Assembly (NCBI RefSeq): GCF_029714325.1 | Contig: NZ_CP121666.1 | Coordinates: forward strand, 4,898,001 to 4,962,000 | Reading direction: 5' to 3' | Length of the DNA: 64,000 bases | Origin: Bradyrhizobium sp. CB1717 | GTDB taxonomy: Bacteria > Pseudomonadota > Alphaproteobacteria > Rhizobiales > Xanthobacteraceae | Shown here: positions 42,070-51,007 of the stretch, piece after piece | Layout of the letters: each line of letters begins with the position of its first letter | Position numbering within the stretch: the first letter of the stretch is position 1 | Program-made: the position numbers and the translations under genes | Notes under the pieces: generated by a model | Told to the model about the DNA's origin: nothing | Database searches by the model: none | Seen by the model: the letters and a program-made list of their open reading frames with translations, nothing else

Positions 42070-42421
42070 CGGCAGAGCTGGCGAAAAGGTCGTCGCCTCA
42101 CTCGCCGACATCGCTCCGGATTTCGCGCGATACGTGATCGAGTTTCCTTTCGGCGACATTTACAGCCGCCCGGACCTCGGCCTGCGCGATCGAGAGATTG
42201 CGACGATCGCCGCGCTGACGGCGCTCGGAAATGCTGCGCCTCAGCTCAAAGTGCATATCGAGGCGGGTCTGAACGTCGGGCTGTCTCGCGACGAGATCGT
42301 GGAGATCATCATGCAGATGGCCGTCTATGCGGGCTTCCCGGCGGCGGTGAACGGGCTGTTCGCAGCCAAGGAGGTGTTTTCCGCGCATGACGGACGGCAG
42401 GCGCCGGAAGAAGCGACATGA
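42002..42421 (+). CDS. Carboxymuconolactone decarboxylase family protein
   Basis: 139 residues from ATG 42002, with AAGGA just upstream. The CMD core is clear: FPFGDIYSRPDLGLRDREIA, TIAALTALGNAAPQLKVHIE, GLNVGLSRDEIVEIIMQMAV and YAGFPAAVNGL. The CxxC of AhpD-type peroxidases is absent, so it belongs with the decarboxylase-like or uncharacterised branch. Coexpression with the MerR regulator (68-bp overlap) suggests response to an electrophile or aromatic compound. Confidence 0.88.
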   Translation: MTHAQTQAESRFDRGQRALSRIDGRAGEKVVASLADIAPDFARYVIEFPFGDIYSRPDLGLRDREIATIAALTALGNAAPQLKVHIEAGLNVGLSRDEIVEIIMQMAVYAGFPAAVNGLFAAKEVFSAHDGRQAPEEAT

Positions 42422-42550
42422 TGGATGGCAAGACGCAAGAGCTTGGCGAGAGCTTCAATCGGCCCGGCTTAGGCATCGTAGCAGACGGCCCCGATGCACT
42501 CCTTGCAATCAACAACGGGGCTGGCGTGGTGGCGGGCGGCGTCGTGAACC

Positions 42551-43870
42551 TCAGAACCCCGCGACGCTGCCGTGCAGGTCGTACTGGTCGGCGCGCTCGA
42601 TCTTTGCGGTGACGATCTCGCCGACACGCAGGGGGCGGCGGCTCGACAGGTAAACCGCGCCGTCGATCTCCGGCGCATCGGCCTTGGAGCGGCCCTTGGC
42701 GACGGTCGGCCCGACCTCGTCGATGATGATCTGCTGGCGCGTGCCGACCTTGCGCTTCAGCCGGCGCGCGGAGATCTTCTGCTGGCGGGCCATCAGCGCG
42801 TTGTAGCGCTCCTGCTTGACCTCTTCCGGCACCGGGTTCTCAATCGCGTTCGACGTCGCGCCGGCGACCGGCTCGTACTTGAAGCAGCCGACGCGGTCGA
42901 TCTCGGCTTCGTCCAGCCAGTCGAGCAGATAGGCGAAATCGGCATCGGTCTCGCCGGGGAAGCCGACGATGAAGGTGGAGCGCAAAGCGAGATCGGGGCA
43001 CTCTTCGCGCCAGCGCTTGATGCGCGCCAGCGTCTTGTCCTGCGCCGCCGGACGCTTCATCGCCTTCAGCACCTCGGGGCTCGCGTGCTGGAACGGGATG
43101 TCGAGATAGGGCAGCACCTTGCCCTCATTCATCAGCGCGATGACCTCGTCGACATGCGGGTAGGGGTAGACATATTGCAGGCGGACCCAGGCGCCGAGTT
43201 CGCCGAGCTCGCGCGCGAGGTCGAGGAATTTGGCGCGGACCTGACGGTCCTTCCACGGGCTCTCGGCGTATTTGAGGTCGACGCCGTAAGCCGAGGTGTC
43301 CTGCGAGATCACCAGCAGCTCCTTGACGCCGGCGCCGACGAGGCGCTCGGCCTCGCGCAGCACGTCATCGGCCGGACGCGAGACCAGGTCGCCGCGAAGC
43401 TTGGGGATGATGCAGAAGGTGCAGCGGTTGTTGCAGCCCTCGGAGATCTTCAAATAGGCGTAGTGGCGCGGCGTCAGCTTGATGCCCTGCGGCGGCACCA
43501 GGTCGAGATGCGGATTGTGCGCCGGCGGCAGCGCGCGGTGCACGGCGTCGAGCACGCTCTCATATTGCTGCGGGCCGGTGATGGAGAGCACGCCCGGATA
43601 GGCCTGCTCGATCTGCTCGGGTTCCGCGCCCATGCAGCCTGTCACGATCACCTTGCCGTTCTCGGCCATGGCGTCGCCGATCGCCGACAGCGACTCCTGC
43701 TTGGCGCTGTCGAGAAAGCCGCAGGTATTGACGATGACGATGTCGGCGCCATCATGCCTGCGGGCGAGCTCGTAGCCCTCCGCGCGCAGGCGCGTGATGA
43801 TGCGCTCGGAATCCACCAATGCCTTGGGACACCCGAGTGACGTGAATGAAATGCGGGGCGCTCTGTCCAT
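42551..43870 (-). CDS. rimO: RimO, ribosomal protein S12 methylthiotransferase
   Basis: 439 residues. The N-terminal UPF0004 domain has its three cluster Cys in [25 protein letters not shown] and TGCMGAEPE. The radical-SAM motif [17 protein letters not shown] near residue 147 gives Cx3Cx2C, and a TRAM domain ends the protein. RimO methylthiolates the conserved Asp of ribosomal protein S12. ATG 43870 precedes the first cluster motif by the usual distance. Confidence 0.96.
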   Translation of the reverse strand: MDRAPRISFTSLGCPKALVDSERIITRLRAEGYELARRHDGADIVIVNTCGFLDSAKQESLSAIGDAMAENGKVIVTGCMGAEPEQIEQAYPGVLSITGPQQYESVLDAVHRALPPAHNPHLDLVPPQGIKLTPRHYAYLKISEGCNNRCTFCIIPKLRGDLVSRPADDVLREAERLVGAGVKELLVISQDTSAYGVDLKYAESPWKDRQVRAKFLDLARELGELGAWVRLQYVYPYPHVDEVIALMNEGKVLPYLDIPFQHASPEVLKAMKRPAAQDKTLARIKRWREECPDLALRSTFIVGFPGETDADFAYLLDWLDEAEIDRVGCFKYEPVAGATSNAIENPVPEEVKQERYNALMARQQKISARRLKRKVGTRQQIIIDEVGPTVAKGRSKADAPEIDGAVYLSSRRPLRVGEIVTAKIERADQYDLHGSVAGF

Positions 43871-44061
43871 CGTATCGCCTGGAGCCTAGATCTGAATTGT
43901 CCGGATTTAGCGATCCAAGTAATTGAACCGATGGCGAAATTCAATAACTAACCTATGGGCCGGTTCCGATCGTGTGAGCGGAGGAGCCGAGATGGATTGC
44001 TCCAGCGTGCACGTTTTCGTTGTTGTTCTGTTCTTGCGTATTTCCACGGAGCTAAACTGCG

Positions 44062-44625
44062 ATGCGCCGCTTCATCTTCAGCATGGTTTTCGCTGTCATT
44101 TCCTGGAGCGCGATGTTTCCAGCGCGGGCTGAAGTCGACAAGATATTACGTGTTTGCGACGGGCAAAAAGGCCTCTGCCCGGAATTCAGGCCGCGCGTGA
44201 AGGCGCCCGACGGGTGGACGAGAGACGAGGCCGCAAGCCTCAAATACGGCGCCTCCATGTTCGTGCCTAACGGGAAGAGTTTCGGCAAAGCCGAAGTGAT
44301 CATCTATGCCGACGGCCGCTACAACAAGGATCGGACCGAACTGGTTCAATGGGTCGCAACCAGCGATCAGGATTGGGCGGCGACGTCCGGCAAGAATGCC
44401 AAGATCACCTCGCTTCCCTCGGCCAGCCCCGGTGTCATCATCAACCGGTACGACAATCCGTCCCTGAAGGATCAGCCGTTCGAAGTGATCGCGCATTACG
44501 TTGATGTCGACAAAGACGGCAATTCCTACGTCGTGCGCCTGGCGGTCTCCGGCAAGAACGAGAGGGCGGTGCTGGCCGCCGTGCCACTTCTCGACAGGAT
44601 GATAGCTGGTGCGAAGAGTCCGTAA
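44062..44625 (+). CDS. Secreted hypothetical protein
   Basis: 187 residues with a signal peptide (MRRFIFSMVFAVISWSAMF, cleavage probably after ARA). The mature part has one Cys pair (RVCDGQKGLCPEF) and a mixed strand pattern (AEVIIYADGRYNKDRTELVQ, PFEVIAHYVDVDKDGNSYVV). It looks like a small periplasmic protein of a family I cannot name. Monocistronic between rimO and nasT. Confidence 0.7.
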   Translation: MRRFIFSMVFAVISWSAMFPARAEVDKILRVCDGQKGLCPEFRPRVKAPDGWTRDEAASLKYGASMFVPNGKSFGKAEVIIYADGRYNKDRTELVQWVATSDQDWAATSGKNAKITSLPSASPGVIINRYDNPSLKDQPFEVIAHYVDVDKDGNSYVVRLAVSGKNERAVLAAVPLLDRMIAGAKSP

Positions 44626-44858
44626 GAGCGTAAGCCGAGATGGCAGCCGCGGTCGTGCGGGAGTGGGCGGCTTTGAAAGTTTACATTCGTTGTCTCAGGG
44701 TCACCCGAGCGACACGAAGCTGACCTTGGGCGCAGCCGTCTGATCCATATCTGATCTGCCTGATTGACCGGCCTGAGCTAGTCCCAATTGCCCATAATTA
44801 CAACCCTTTGCATCGCCCTCCGGCGTGCTATGGATGAATCACCTGCCGTGAGTGAGCC

Positions 44859-45449
44859 ATGAGCGCCGAACAGTCGCCCAAAATCGTGATTGTCGACGAG
44901 AGCCCGATCCGGGCTGCGATCCTGGAGGAGGGGTTGCGGGAGGCCGGATTCACCCAGGTCGTCCATATCCGCGAGATGCAGAGCCTGCTCGCCCGCATCT
45001 ATGCGGTGGATCCCGACATCATCCTGATCGATCTGGAAAACCCCAGCCGCGACGTGCTGGAGGCGATGTTCCAGGTCAGCCGCGCCGTGAAGCGGCCGAT
45101 CGCGATGTTCGTCGACCAGAGCGATTCAGCCTCGATTCAGGCCTCGGTCGAGGCGGGGGTGTCGGCCTACATCGTCGACGGGCTGAAGAAGGAGCGCATC
45201 AAGCCGATCCTCGACCTCTGCGTGTCCCGTTTCAACGCCTTCGCGAAACTCCAAGAGGAGCTCGAGCGCACCAAGTCGCAGCTCGAGGACCGCAAGATCA
45301 TCGAGCGCGCCAAGGGCATCCTGATGAAGGTGAAGGGCCTCACCGAGGACGAGGCCTATGTGCTGCTGCGCTCGACTGCGATGCGCGAGAAGAAGAAAAT
45401 CGGCGAGATCGCCCAGTCGATCATCACCGCATCGGAGATGCTGAAATGA
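44859..45449 (+). CDS. nasT: NasT, ANTAR-domain antitermination regulator
   Basis: 196 residues. An N-terminal receiver domain (about 8-122) with IVIVDESPIRAAIL and PDIILIDLENPSRD (Asp of the phosphorylation site) is followed by a coiled coil and a C-terminal ANTAR domain (about 130-192: RAKGILMKVKGLTEDEAYVL, SIITASEML). ANTAR proteins bind paired RNA hairpins and prevent leader termination. In Bradyrhizobium and Azotobacter, NasT turns on nitrate assimilation genes when nitrate releases it from NasS. The stop overlaps the nasS start (ATGA). Confidence 0.94.
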   Translation: MSAEQSPKIVIVDESPIRAAILEEGLREAGFTQVVHIREMQSLLARIYAVDPDIILIDLENPSRDVLEAMFQVSRAVKRPIAMFVDQSDSASIQASVEAGVSAYIVDGLKKERIKPILDLCVSRFNAFAKLQEELERTKSQLEDRKIIERAKGILMKVKGLTEDEAYVLLRSTAMREKKKIGEIAQSIITASEMLK

Positions 45450-46609
45450 CTGGACCGCTCCGCATCGGGTTCATCCCGCTGGTCGATGCTGCAGCCCTGA
45501 TCGTCGCCGTCGACAAGGGTTTTGCCGCCGCTGAAGGGCTCGATGTCGAGCTGGTGCGCGAGGTGTCCTGGTCCAACGTGCGCGACAAGCTCAATATCGG
45601 CCTGTTCGATGCCGCGCATCTGCTCGCGCCCGTCGCGATCGCGTCCTCGCTCGGGCTCGGTCATGTCAAGGTACCGATCGCCGCGCCCTTCAATCTCGGC
45701 ATCAACGGCAATGCGATCACGGTGTCGCCGACGCTGCATGCGGCGCTGATGGAGGAGATCGACGGCGACCGCTTCGATCCGCTTGTCACCGCGAAGGCGC
45801 TGGCGAAGGTGGTCGCCACGCGGCGCAAGCTAGGTGCCGATCCGCTGACCTTCGGCATGACCTTCCCGTTCTCGACCCACAATTACCAGCTGCGGTTCTG
45901 GATGGCGGCGGCCGGCGTCGATCCGGACGAGGACGTGCGCCTCGTCGTGCTGCCGCCGCCCTATATGGTCGAGAGCCTCAAGAGTGGTCACGTCGATGCC
46001 TTCTGTGTCGGTGCGCCCTGGAACTCGGTCGCGGTCGATCTCGGCATCGGTCATATCCTGCATTTCGTCTCCGACATCCTCGTGCGCGCCGCCGAGAAGG
46101 TGCTTGCGGTCCGTCAGGTCTGGGCCGACAAGAATCCGGATGTGGTCGCAGCCCTGGTGCGTGCGGCCGTGAAGGGCGCCGAGTTCATCGAGCAGCCGGC
46201 GAACCTCGCTGAGGCGGCGCAGATCCTGGCGCAGCCGGAGCGGATCGGTGTCGATGCGGAGGTCATCCAGCGCACCCTCACGGGACGCCTGAAGATCTCG
46301 CCGGACGGCACATTCCGCGAAAGCGGCCGCTACCTGCTGGTCGGACGCGAAGGGGCAGGGCGCCCCGAGCCGGTCCAGGCCGCCTGGCTCTACGCCCAGA
46401 TGGTGCGCTGGGGGCAGACGGCACTGACGCCTGACGGCGTCAAGACGGCCATGGCCGTGTTCAGGCCGGATCTCTACGACGCCGCCGTTGGCCGCCAGGC
46501 GCCCGCTGAGGCGCCCGCGGCCTTCGGCGCGTTCGCCGGACCCGCCTTCGATCCCGACAACATCCGGGGCCACCTCGAGGCCTTCGAGGTCGGCCGCTGG
46601 AAGGCCTGA
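45446..46609 (+). CDS. nasS: NasS, nitrate-sensing NrtA/CmpA-like protein
   Basis: 387 residues. A periplasmic-binding-protein fold without a signal peptide (MTGPLRIGFIPLVDAAALIV at once), with GFAAAEGLDVELVREVSWSN, FPFSTHNYQLRFWMAAAG and SGHVDAFCVGAPWNSVAVDL. The absence of a signal separates NasS from NrtA transport receptors: NasS is cytoplasmic and sequesters NasT in the absence of nitrate. Coupled to nasT and upstream of nirA. Confidence 0.94.
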   Translation: MTGPLRIGFIPLVDAAALIVAVDKGFAAAEGLDVELVREVSWSNVRDKLNIGLFDAAHLLAPVAIASSLGLGHVKVPIAAPFNLGINGNAITVSPTLHAALMEEIDGDRFDPLVTAKALAKVVATRRKLGADPLTFGMTFPFSTHNYQLRFWMAAAGVDPDEDVRLVVLPPPYMVESLKSGHVDAFCVGAPWNSVAVDLGIGHILHFVSDILVRAAEKVLAVRQVWADKNPDVVAALVRAAVKGAEFIEQPANLAEAAQILAQPERIGVDAEVIQRTLTGRLKISPDGTFRESGRYLLVGREGAGRPEPVQAAWLYAQMVRWGQTALTPDGVKTAMAVFRPDLYDAAVGRQAPAEAPAAFGAFAGPAFDPDNIRGHLEAFEVGRWKA

Positions 46610-46947
46610 TTCGTTCCTCTGCATCGTTTTTGAGCATCGGGTGGCGGCGGCTAAATTTTAGGCCGAGTGCTCGAATTTCGTGTGAGTTCCAGGACCGGCA
46701 TTTTCCGGGGTCGCCCGTATCACATTGAAATATCGACAGTTTCTCTTTCAAGAAAGCTGGCACGCAACTTGTATGTTGCACTGCGGCCAGCTTGTCATTG
46801 GTGCCTGCTGAGCCAAGTCCCACAGCAACGAAGCTGATTGGACCGTCGGGTTGCGAAGCTGGCTCAAGCCGCCAGCCGAGTTCCCCGCGGGTCGCGCAAT
46901 TGTCCGTCGATACCACCGAGGTGGCCGCAGGAGCTTCGTTACCGACC
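46610..46947 (+). promoter_or_regulatory. nirA leader with sigma-54-like promoter
   Basis: The 338-bp nasS-nirA gap has no gene. TGGCACG-CAAC-TTGT (46758-46772) matches a sigma-54 -24/-12 promoter except that the -12 GC is GT. A hairpin GCTGGC (46858-46863) / GCCAGC (46871-46876) lies in the transcribed leader. NasT-controlled genes carry a leader with two hairpins and a terminator; I cannot draw the full ANTAR-type pair, and no U-run follows the hairpin. Regulation by both RpoN/NtrC and NasT is plausible but unproven. Confidence 0.45.
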
Positions 46948-48729
46948 ATGAAAATCGATACGGTCTCAGTCGACTTTACCGACGAGCAGAAACGCTATCT
47001 CGAAGGCTTCACGACCGGCCTGCAGATCAGCCGCGTCGGTCGCGGCCTTGGTGGCGGTGGCGGCAAGGCGAACGCCGAGCCGACCGGCCCTGATGCCGTG
47101 CACCTCAAGGCGCAGGACAAGGTCATCGCGGCAGGCAAGAAGCTCGCCGACCAGGAGAAGTTCAAGCGCGACGAGCATCCCTTCGATGCCTATCCGCGCC
47201 TTCGCCAGCAGGCGCTCGACAACACCCCGCCGATCCCGGCGGACAATTTCCGCTGGCGCTATTACGGCATCTTCTACGTCGCGCCGACGCAGGACTCCTA
47301 CATGTGCCGCCTGCGCATCCCGAACGGCATCATGAAGCACTGGCAGCTGTCGGGCCTTGCCGATCTCGCCGACGAGCTCTGCGGTCCCTATAGCCATGTC
47401 ACGACCCGCGCCAATCTCCAGCTGCGCGAGATCCCGCCGAAGCACGCGATCAGAATGATCGAGGGCATCCAGGATCTCGGCCTGTGCTCGCGCGGCTCCG
47501 GCGCCGACAACATCCGCAACGTCACGGGTACGCCGACCGCCGGCATCGATCCGCAGGAAATCATCGACACGCGGCCCTATGCGCGCGAGTGGCACTACCA
47601 CATCCTCAACGACCGCTCGCTCTACGGCCTGCCGCGCAAGTTCAACGTCGCCTTCGACGGCGCCGGCAAGATTGCGGTGCTGGAAGAGACCAACGACATC
47701 GCCTTCACGGCGTATGAAGTGAAGGACGGTTTCGGGGTCGAGCCCGGCGTCTGGTTCCGGCTCGGTCTCGGCGGCATCACCGGCCACAAGGATTTTGCGA
47801 AATATTCCGGCATCATCGTCAAGCCGGAGCAGGCGACCGCTGTCGCCGACGCCATCGTGCGCGTCTTCATCGAGCACGGTGATCGCACCAACCGCAACAA
47901 GGCGCGGCTGAAATACGTGCTCGATGCGATGGGCCATGACGGCTTCCTCAAGCTGGTCGAGGAACGGCTGAAGACGCCGTTCACGCGCGTGCCGGAAGAG
48001 GCGTTTCTCCCGCGGCCCGCCGCGGATCGCATGGCCCATATCGGTGTGCACAAGCAGAAGCAGGACGGTCTCAACTGGATCGGCGTGTCACTGACGCTCG
48101 GCAAGCTCAGCTGCGATCAGATGCGCGGCCTTGCCAAGGTTTCGCGTGACCTCGGCGACGGCGAGATCCGCCTGACGGTCTGGCAGAACCTGTTGATCTC
48201 GGGCCTGCGCGACGAAAACGTCGAGCTCGCGATTGCCGCGATCAAGCAGATCGGGCTCGCGGTCGAGGCCTCGCACATTCGCGCCGGCCTGATCGCCTGC
48301 ACCGGCAATGCCGGCTGCCGTTTCGCGGCCTCCAACACCAAGCGCAATGCCGCCGAGATCGGCGATTGGTGCGAGCCGCGCGTCGCCATGGACAAGCCGG
48401 TCAACATCCATCTGACCGGCTGCCACCATTCCTGCGCGCAGCACTACATCAGCGACATCGGCTTGATCGGCGCGCGCGTGCCCGTGAACGAGGAGGACAC
48501 GGTCGAGGGCTATCACCTCTTCACCGGCGGCGGGTTCGGTCCCGAGGCCGATGTCGGGCAGGAGGTCTATCACGACCTCAAGGCCGAGGATGCGCCGAAA
48601 ACGGTCGAGGCGCTGCTCAAGGCCTATCTCGCCCATCGCTCATCGCCCGATGAAACCTTCCTCTCCTTTGCGCGCCGCCACGACGGCGAAACGCTGCGCA
48701 AGCTTGCCGATGCACAGGTGTCCGCATGA
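46948..48729 (+). CDS. nirA: NirA-type nitrite/sulfite reductase (siroheme, ferredoxin class)
   Basis: 593 residues from ATG 46948. Two ferrodoxin-like half domains precede siroheme-binding halves. The [4Fe-4S]-siroheme cluster ligands are seen as CTGNAGC (Cx5C) near residues 450-456 and CHHSC (Cx3C) near 491-495. This is the assimilatory class that reduces nitrite to ammonium; sulfite reduction is the alternative. In bradyrhizobia nirA lies beside nasTS as here, with nitrate reductase elsewhere. The next gene overlaps the stop by 4 bp. The longer in-frame reading from 46792 is leader sequence. Confidence 0.92.
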   Translation: MKIDTVSVDFTDEQKRYLEGFTTGLQISRVGRGLGGGGGKANAEPTGPDAVHLKAQDKVIAAGKKLADQEKFKRDEHPFDAYPRLRQQALDNTPPIPADNFRWRYYGIFYVAPTQDSYMCRLRIPNGIMKHWQLSGLADLADELCGPYSHVTTRANLQLREIPPKHAIRMIEGIQDLGLCSRGSGADNIRNVTGTPTAGIDPQEIIDTRPYAREWHYHILNDRSLYGLPRKFNVAFDGAGKIAVLEETNDIAFTAYEVKDGFGVEPGVWFRLGLGGITGHKDFAKYSGIIVKPEQATAVADAIVRVFIEHGDRTNRNKARLKYVLDAMGHDGFLKLVEERLKTPFTRVPEEAFLPRPAADRMAHIGVHKQKQDGLNWIGVSLTLGKLSCDQMRGLAKVSRDLGDGEIRLTVWQNLLISGLRDENVELAIAAIKQIGLAVEASHIRAGLIACTGNAGCRFAASNTKRNAAEIGDWCEPRVAMDKPVNIHLTGCHHSCAQHYISDIGLIGARVPVNEEDTVEGYHLFTGGGFGPEADVGQEVYHDLKAEDAPKTVEALLKAYLAHRSSPDETFLSFARRHDGETLRKLADAQVSA

Positions 48730-50333
48730 ACCAGATCACCCCTCCGCCGAAGCTCGACATCATTCCCGCCAGCGCGCCGTTCTCCGACGCGCAGCGGTCC
48801 TGGCTGAACGGCTTCTTTGCCGGGCTTTTGTCGCCTGACGTCGCAACGCCCTTGTCGGCGGAGCAGGGCGCCGCCGTCATGCAGGACGGCGACGGCGACG
48901 ACGGCGAAGCGCCATGGCACGACCAGACCATGCCGATCGCCGACCGGATGAAGCTCGCCGAGGGCCGTCCCCTGCGCCGCAAGATGATGGCGGCGATGGC
49001 GCAGCAGGATTGCGGCCAGTGCGGCTACAATTGCCACGATTATTCGGAGGCGATCGCGGGCCGCAGCGAGGCGCGGCTCAATCTGTGCGTTCCCGGCGGC
49101 AAGGAAACCGCGCGGATGCTGAAGTCGCTCTACGAGGAGCTCGACAAGGCGCCCGCGGCGAAAGCGCCTGAGAAGACGGACGCGGTGGCCGCGCCCGCCG
49201 TGACCGTGACCATCGCCGAGCCGGGCCGTTCGCGCGACAATCCGACCGAAGCGACCTTCCTGTCGCGCCGTCTCCTCAACAAGGGCAAGTCGGAGAAGGA
49301 GACCTATCACGTCGAGTTCGATCTCTCCGCGAGCAAGCTCGACTACGTGGTGGGTGACTCCTTCGGCGTGTTCGCGCGCAACGACGTGGGCCTCGTCGAC
49401 CAGATCATCGCGCTGCTCGGTGCCTCCCACACCACCAAGGTCAACGGCAAGACGCTGCGCGAGGTGCTGATCGACGACGTCTCGCTGTCGCCGGCGCCGG
49501 ATTCGCTGTTCGAGCTGATCTCCTTCATCACCGGCGGCGCGCAGCGCGAGAAGGCGCGGGCGCTGGCGCAGGGCGAGGATCCCGATGGCGATGCCGCGAC
49601 CCTTGACGTGATGGCCGCGCTGCAGAAGTTTTCCGGCACGCGTCCGCATCCGGAAGCCTTCGTCGAGGCGCTGGAGCCGCTGCAGCCGCGGCTCTATTCG
49701 ATCTCGTCCTCGCACAATGCGACGCCGGGAAAACTGTCGCTGACGGTCGATTCCGTGCGCTACGTGATCGGCAAGCGCAAGCGCGTCGGCGTCGCCTCGA
49801 CCTTCCTCGGCGAGCGCATCGCCGATGGCGAGAAGCTCAAGGTCTACGTGCAGAAGGCGCACAATTTCGGTCTGCCGCAGGATCCGAAGACGCCCATCAT
49901 CATGATCGGCCCCGGCACCGGCATCGCGCCGTTCCGCGCCTTCCTGCTCGATCGCAAGGCGACCGGCGCGGCCGGCAAGAACTGGCTGTTCTTCGGCCAT
50001 CAGCGCAGCGATTGCGATTTCTTCTACCAGGAAGAGCTCAATGCGATGAAGACCTCGGGCCAGTTGACCCGGTTGTCGCTGGCCTGGTCACGCGACGGCG
50101 AGAAGAAGTTTTATGTGCAGGACCGCATGCGCGAGGTCGGCCGCGAATTGTGGACCTGGCTTGCCGAGGGCGCCCATCTCTACATCTGCGGCGATGCCAA
50201 GCGCATGGCCAAGGACGTCGAGCGCGCGCTGGTCGACATCGTCGCCCAGTTCGGCGCGCGTTCGACCGATGAGGCCGTCAGTTTCGTCGCCGAGCTCAAG
50301 AAGACCGGCCGCTTCCAGGCTGACGTCTACTAG
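48726..50333 (+). CDS. CysJ-like NADPH reductase with N-terminal RnfB-type Fe-S domain
   Basis: 535 residues. Residues about 97-125 (CGQCGYNCHDYSEAIAG, then LNLCVPGG) match the four-Cys Fe-S motif of RnfB-type proteins. From about 170 a CysJ/FNR module follows: FAD-binding domain with RLYSISSSHNATPGKLSL near 317-334, and NADP domain with IGPGTGIAPFRAFL near 394-407. The flavodoxin domain of classical CysJ is missing. It overlaps the nirA stop (ATGA), so it is a likely electron-donor chain for NirA; annotation as sulfite reductase alpha subunit is the family default. Confidence 0.88.
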   Translation: MNQITPPPKLDIIPASAPFSDAQRSWLNGFFAGLLSPDVATPLSAEQGAAVMQDGDGDDGEAPWHDQTMPIADRMKLAEGRPLRRKMMAAMAQQDCGQCGYNCHDYSEAIAGRSEARLNLCVPGGKETARMLKSLYEELDKAPAAKAPEKTDAVAAPAVTVTIAEPGRSRDNPTEATFLSRRLLNKGKSEKETYHVEFDLSASKLDYVVGDSFGVFARNDVGLVDQIIALLGASHTTKVNGKTLREVLIDDVSLSPAPDSLFELISFITGGAQREKARALAQGEDPDGDAATLDVMAALQKFSGTRPHPEAFVEALEPLQPRLYSISSSHNATPGKLSLTVDSVRYVIGKRKRVGVASTFLGERIADGEKLKVYVQKAHNFGLPQDPKTPIIMIGPGTGIAPFRAFLLDRKATGAAGKNWLFFGHQRSDCDFFYQEELNAMKTSGQLTRLSLAWSRDGEKKFYVQDRMREVGRELWTWLAEGAHLYICGDAKRMAKDVERALVDIVAQFGARSTDEAVSFVAELKKTGRFQADVY

Positions 50334-50383
50334 GCTTCAGCGGGGCCAGGGTCAGCAAAGCGGTTGCCTCTTTGCTCGGTGCC

Positions 50384-50498
50384 GTAGGGTGGGCAAAGCG
50401 ACTTGTCCGCCGTAGCTCGAAGAGCGAAGGCGGAAGCGTGCCCACCACGTCGATCTCGTGGGCACGGCGCGCGAAAGGCGCGCCTTTGCCCACCCTAC
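50384..50498. repeat. Palindromic element, family B, copy 2
   Basis: A 115-bp element from GTAGGGTGGGCAAAG to CTTTGCCCACCCTAC with inner arms containing CCGTAGCTCGAAGAGCGAAG and GTGCCCACCACGTCGATC. The copy at 50863-50992 is its reverse complement plus a few inserted bases and shares the flanking bases AGCTCTC/GAGAGCT, so the two form a long inverted pair about 364 bp apart. Confidence 0.88.
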
Positions 50499-50702
50499 GA
50501 GAGCTGTCTTCCAGCCGTCATCGTTCCGGTTCCAGCTCGTTTGAATCTTAACGAATAAGATTCTCGGAACCCGCGCCTGGAAAGAATTTGCGCCTGCCAC
50601 GAGGCCCTTTCAGAGAACTCTCATCGCTATTTCCGCCACCGTCTTGCCTCCCGCCAGGGTTGATCATTCATACTCCCGCAAATGGGGCGTTGGAGATCGA
50701 CC

Positions 50703-50855
50703 ATGCGCGAACTATCGGCGGAAGCCAGACTGCATTTCTACGCGCGCTCGCTCTCGCGTCGGACCGGGGCGAGCGCCCATCATCTGGCGCTCTACAGCGC
50801 GTTCGCCGTGATCGCGGCGATCGTGTTCGGCACGCTGTCGGTGCACCCATTTTGA
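50703..50855 (+). CDS. 50-residue membrane-anchored small protein between inverted repeats
   Basis: ATG 50703 to TGA 50855 encodes a basic, helical N-terminus (ELSAEARLHFYARSLSRRTG) and a single C-terminal transmembrane helix (LALYSAFAVIAAIVFGTLSV), ending in HPF. The topology suggests an N-in, C-out small protein. I do not recognise a named family. It is framed by family B repeats in opposite orientation (50384-50498 and 50863-50992), the only gene between them. Confidence 0.6.
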   Translation: MRELSAEARLHFYARSLSRRTGASAHHLALYSAFAVIAAIVFGTLSVHPF

Positions 50856-50862
50856 AGCTCTC

Positions 50863-50992
50863 GTAGGGTGGGCAAAGGCGCGCTCTTCGCGCGCCGTGCC
50901 CACCATCTCTCAACGTCTAAGATCGACGTGGTGGGCACGCTTCCGCCTTCGCTCTTCGAGCTACGGCGGACAAGTCGCTTTGCCCACCCTAC
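50863..50992. repeat. Palindromic element, family B, copy 3
   Basis: A 130-bp element oriented opposite to copy 2, again ending in GTAGGGTGGGCAAAG and CTTTGCCCACCCTAC, with an inner GTGCCCACCA / TGGTGGGCAC pair. It lies between the convergent small gene (ends 50855) and pxpA (ends 51008), where it may serve as a shared terminator. Confidence 0.88.
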
Positions 50993-51007
50993 GGCACCTG
51001 ATGTGCC

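Noticed and set aside
42418..42612. Short plus-strand ORF after the CMD gene
   Set aside because: Overlaps the rimO 3' end, no family resemblance, Arg-rich tail; may be chance.
46858..46876. Hairpin in the nirA leader as a NasT-controlled terminator
   Set aside because: Stem is only 6 bp and no T-run follows, so termination cannot be supported from sequence.
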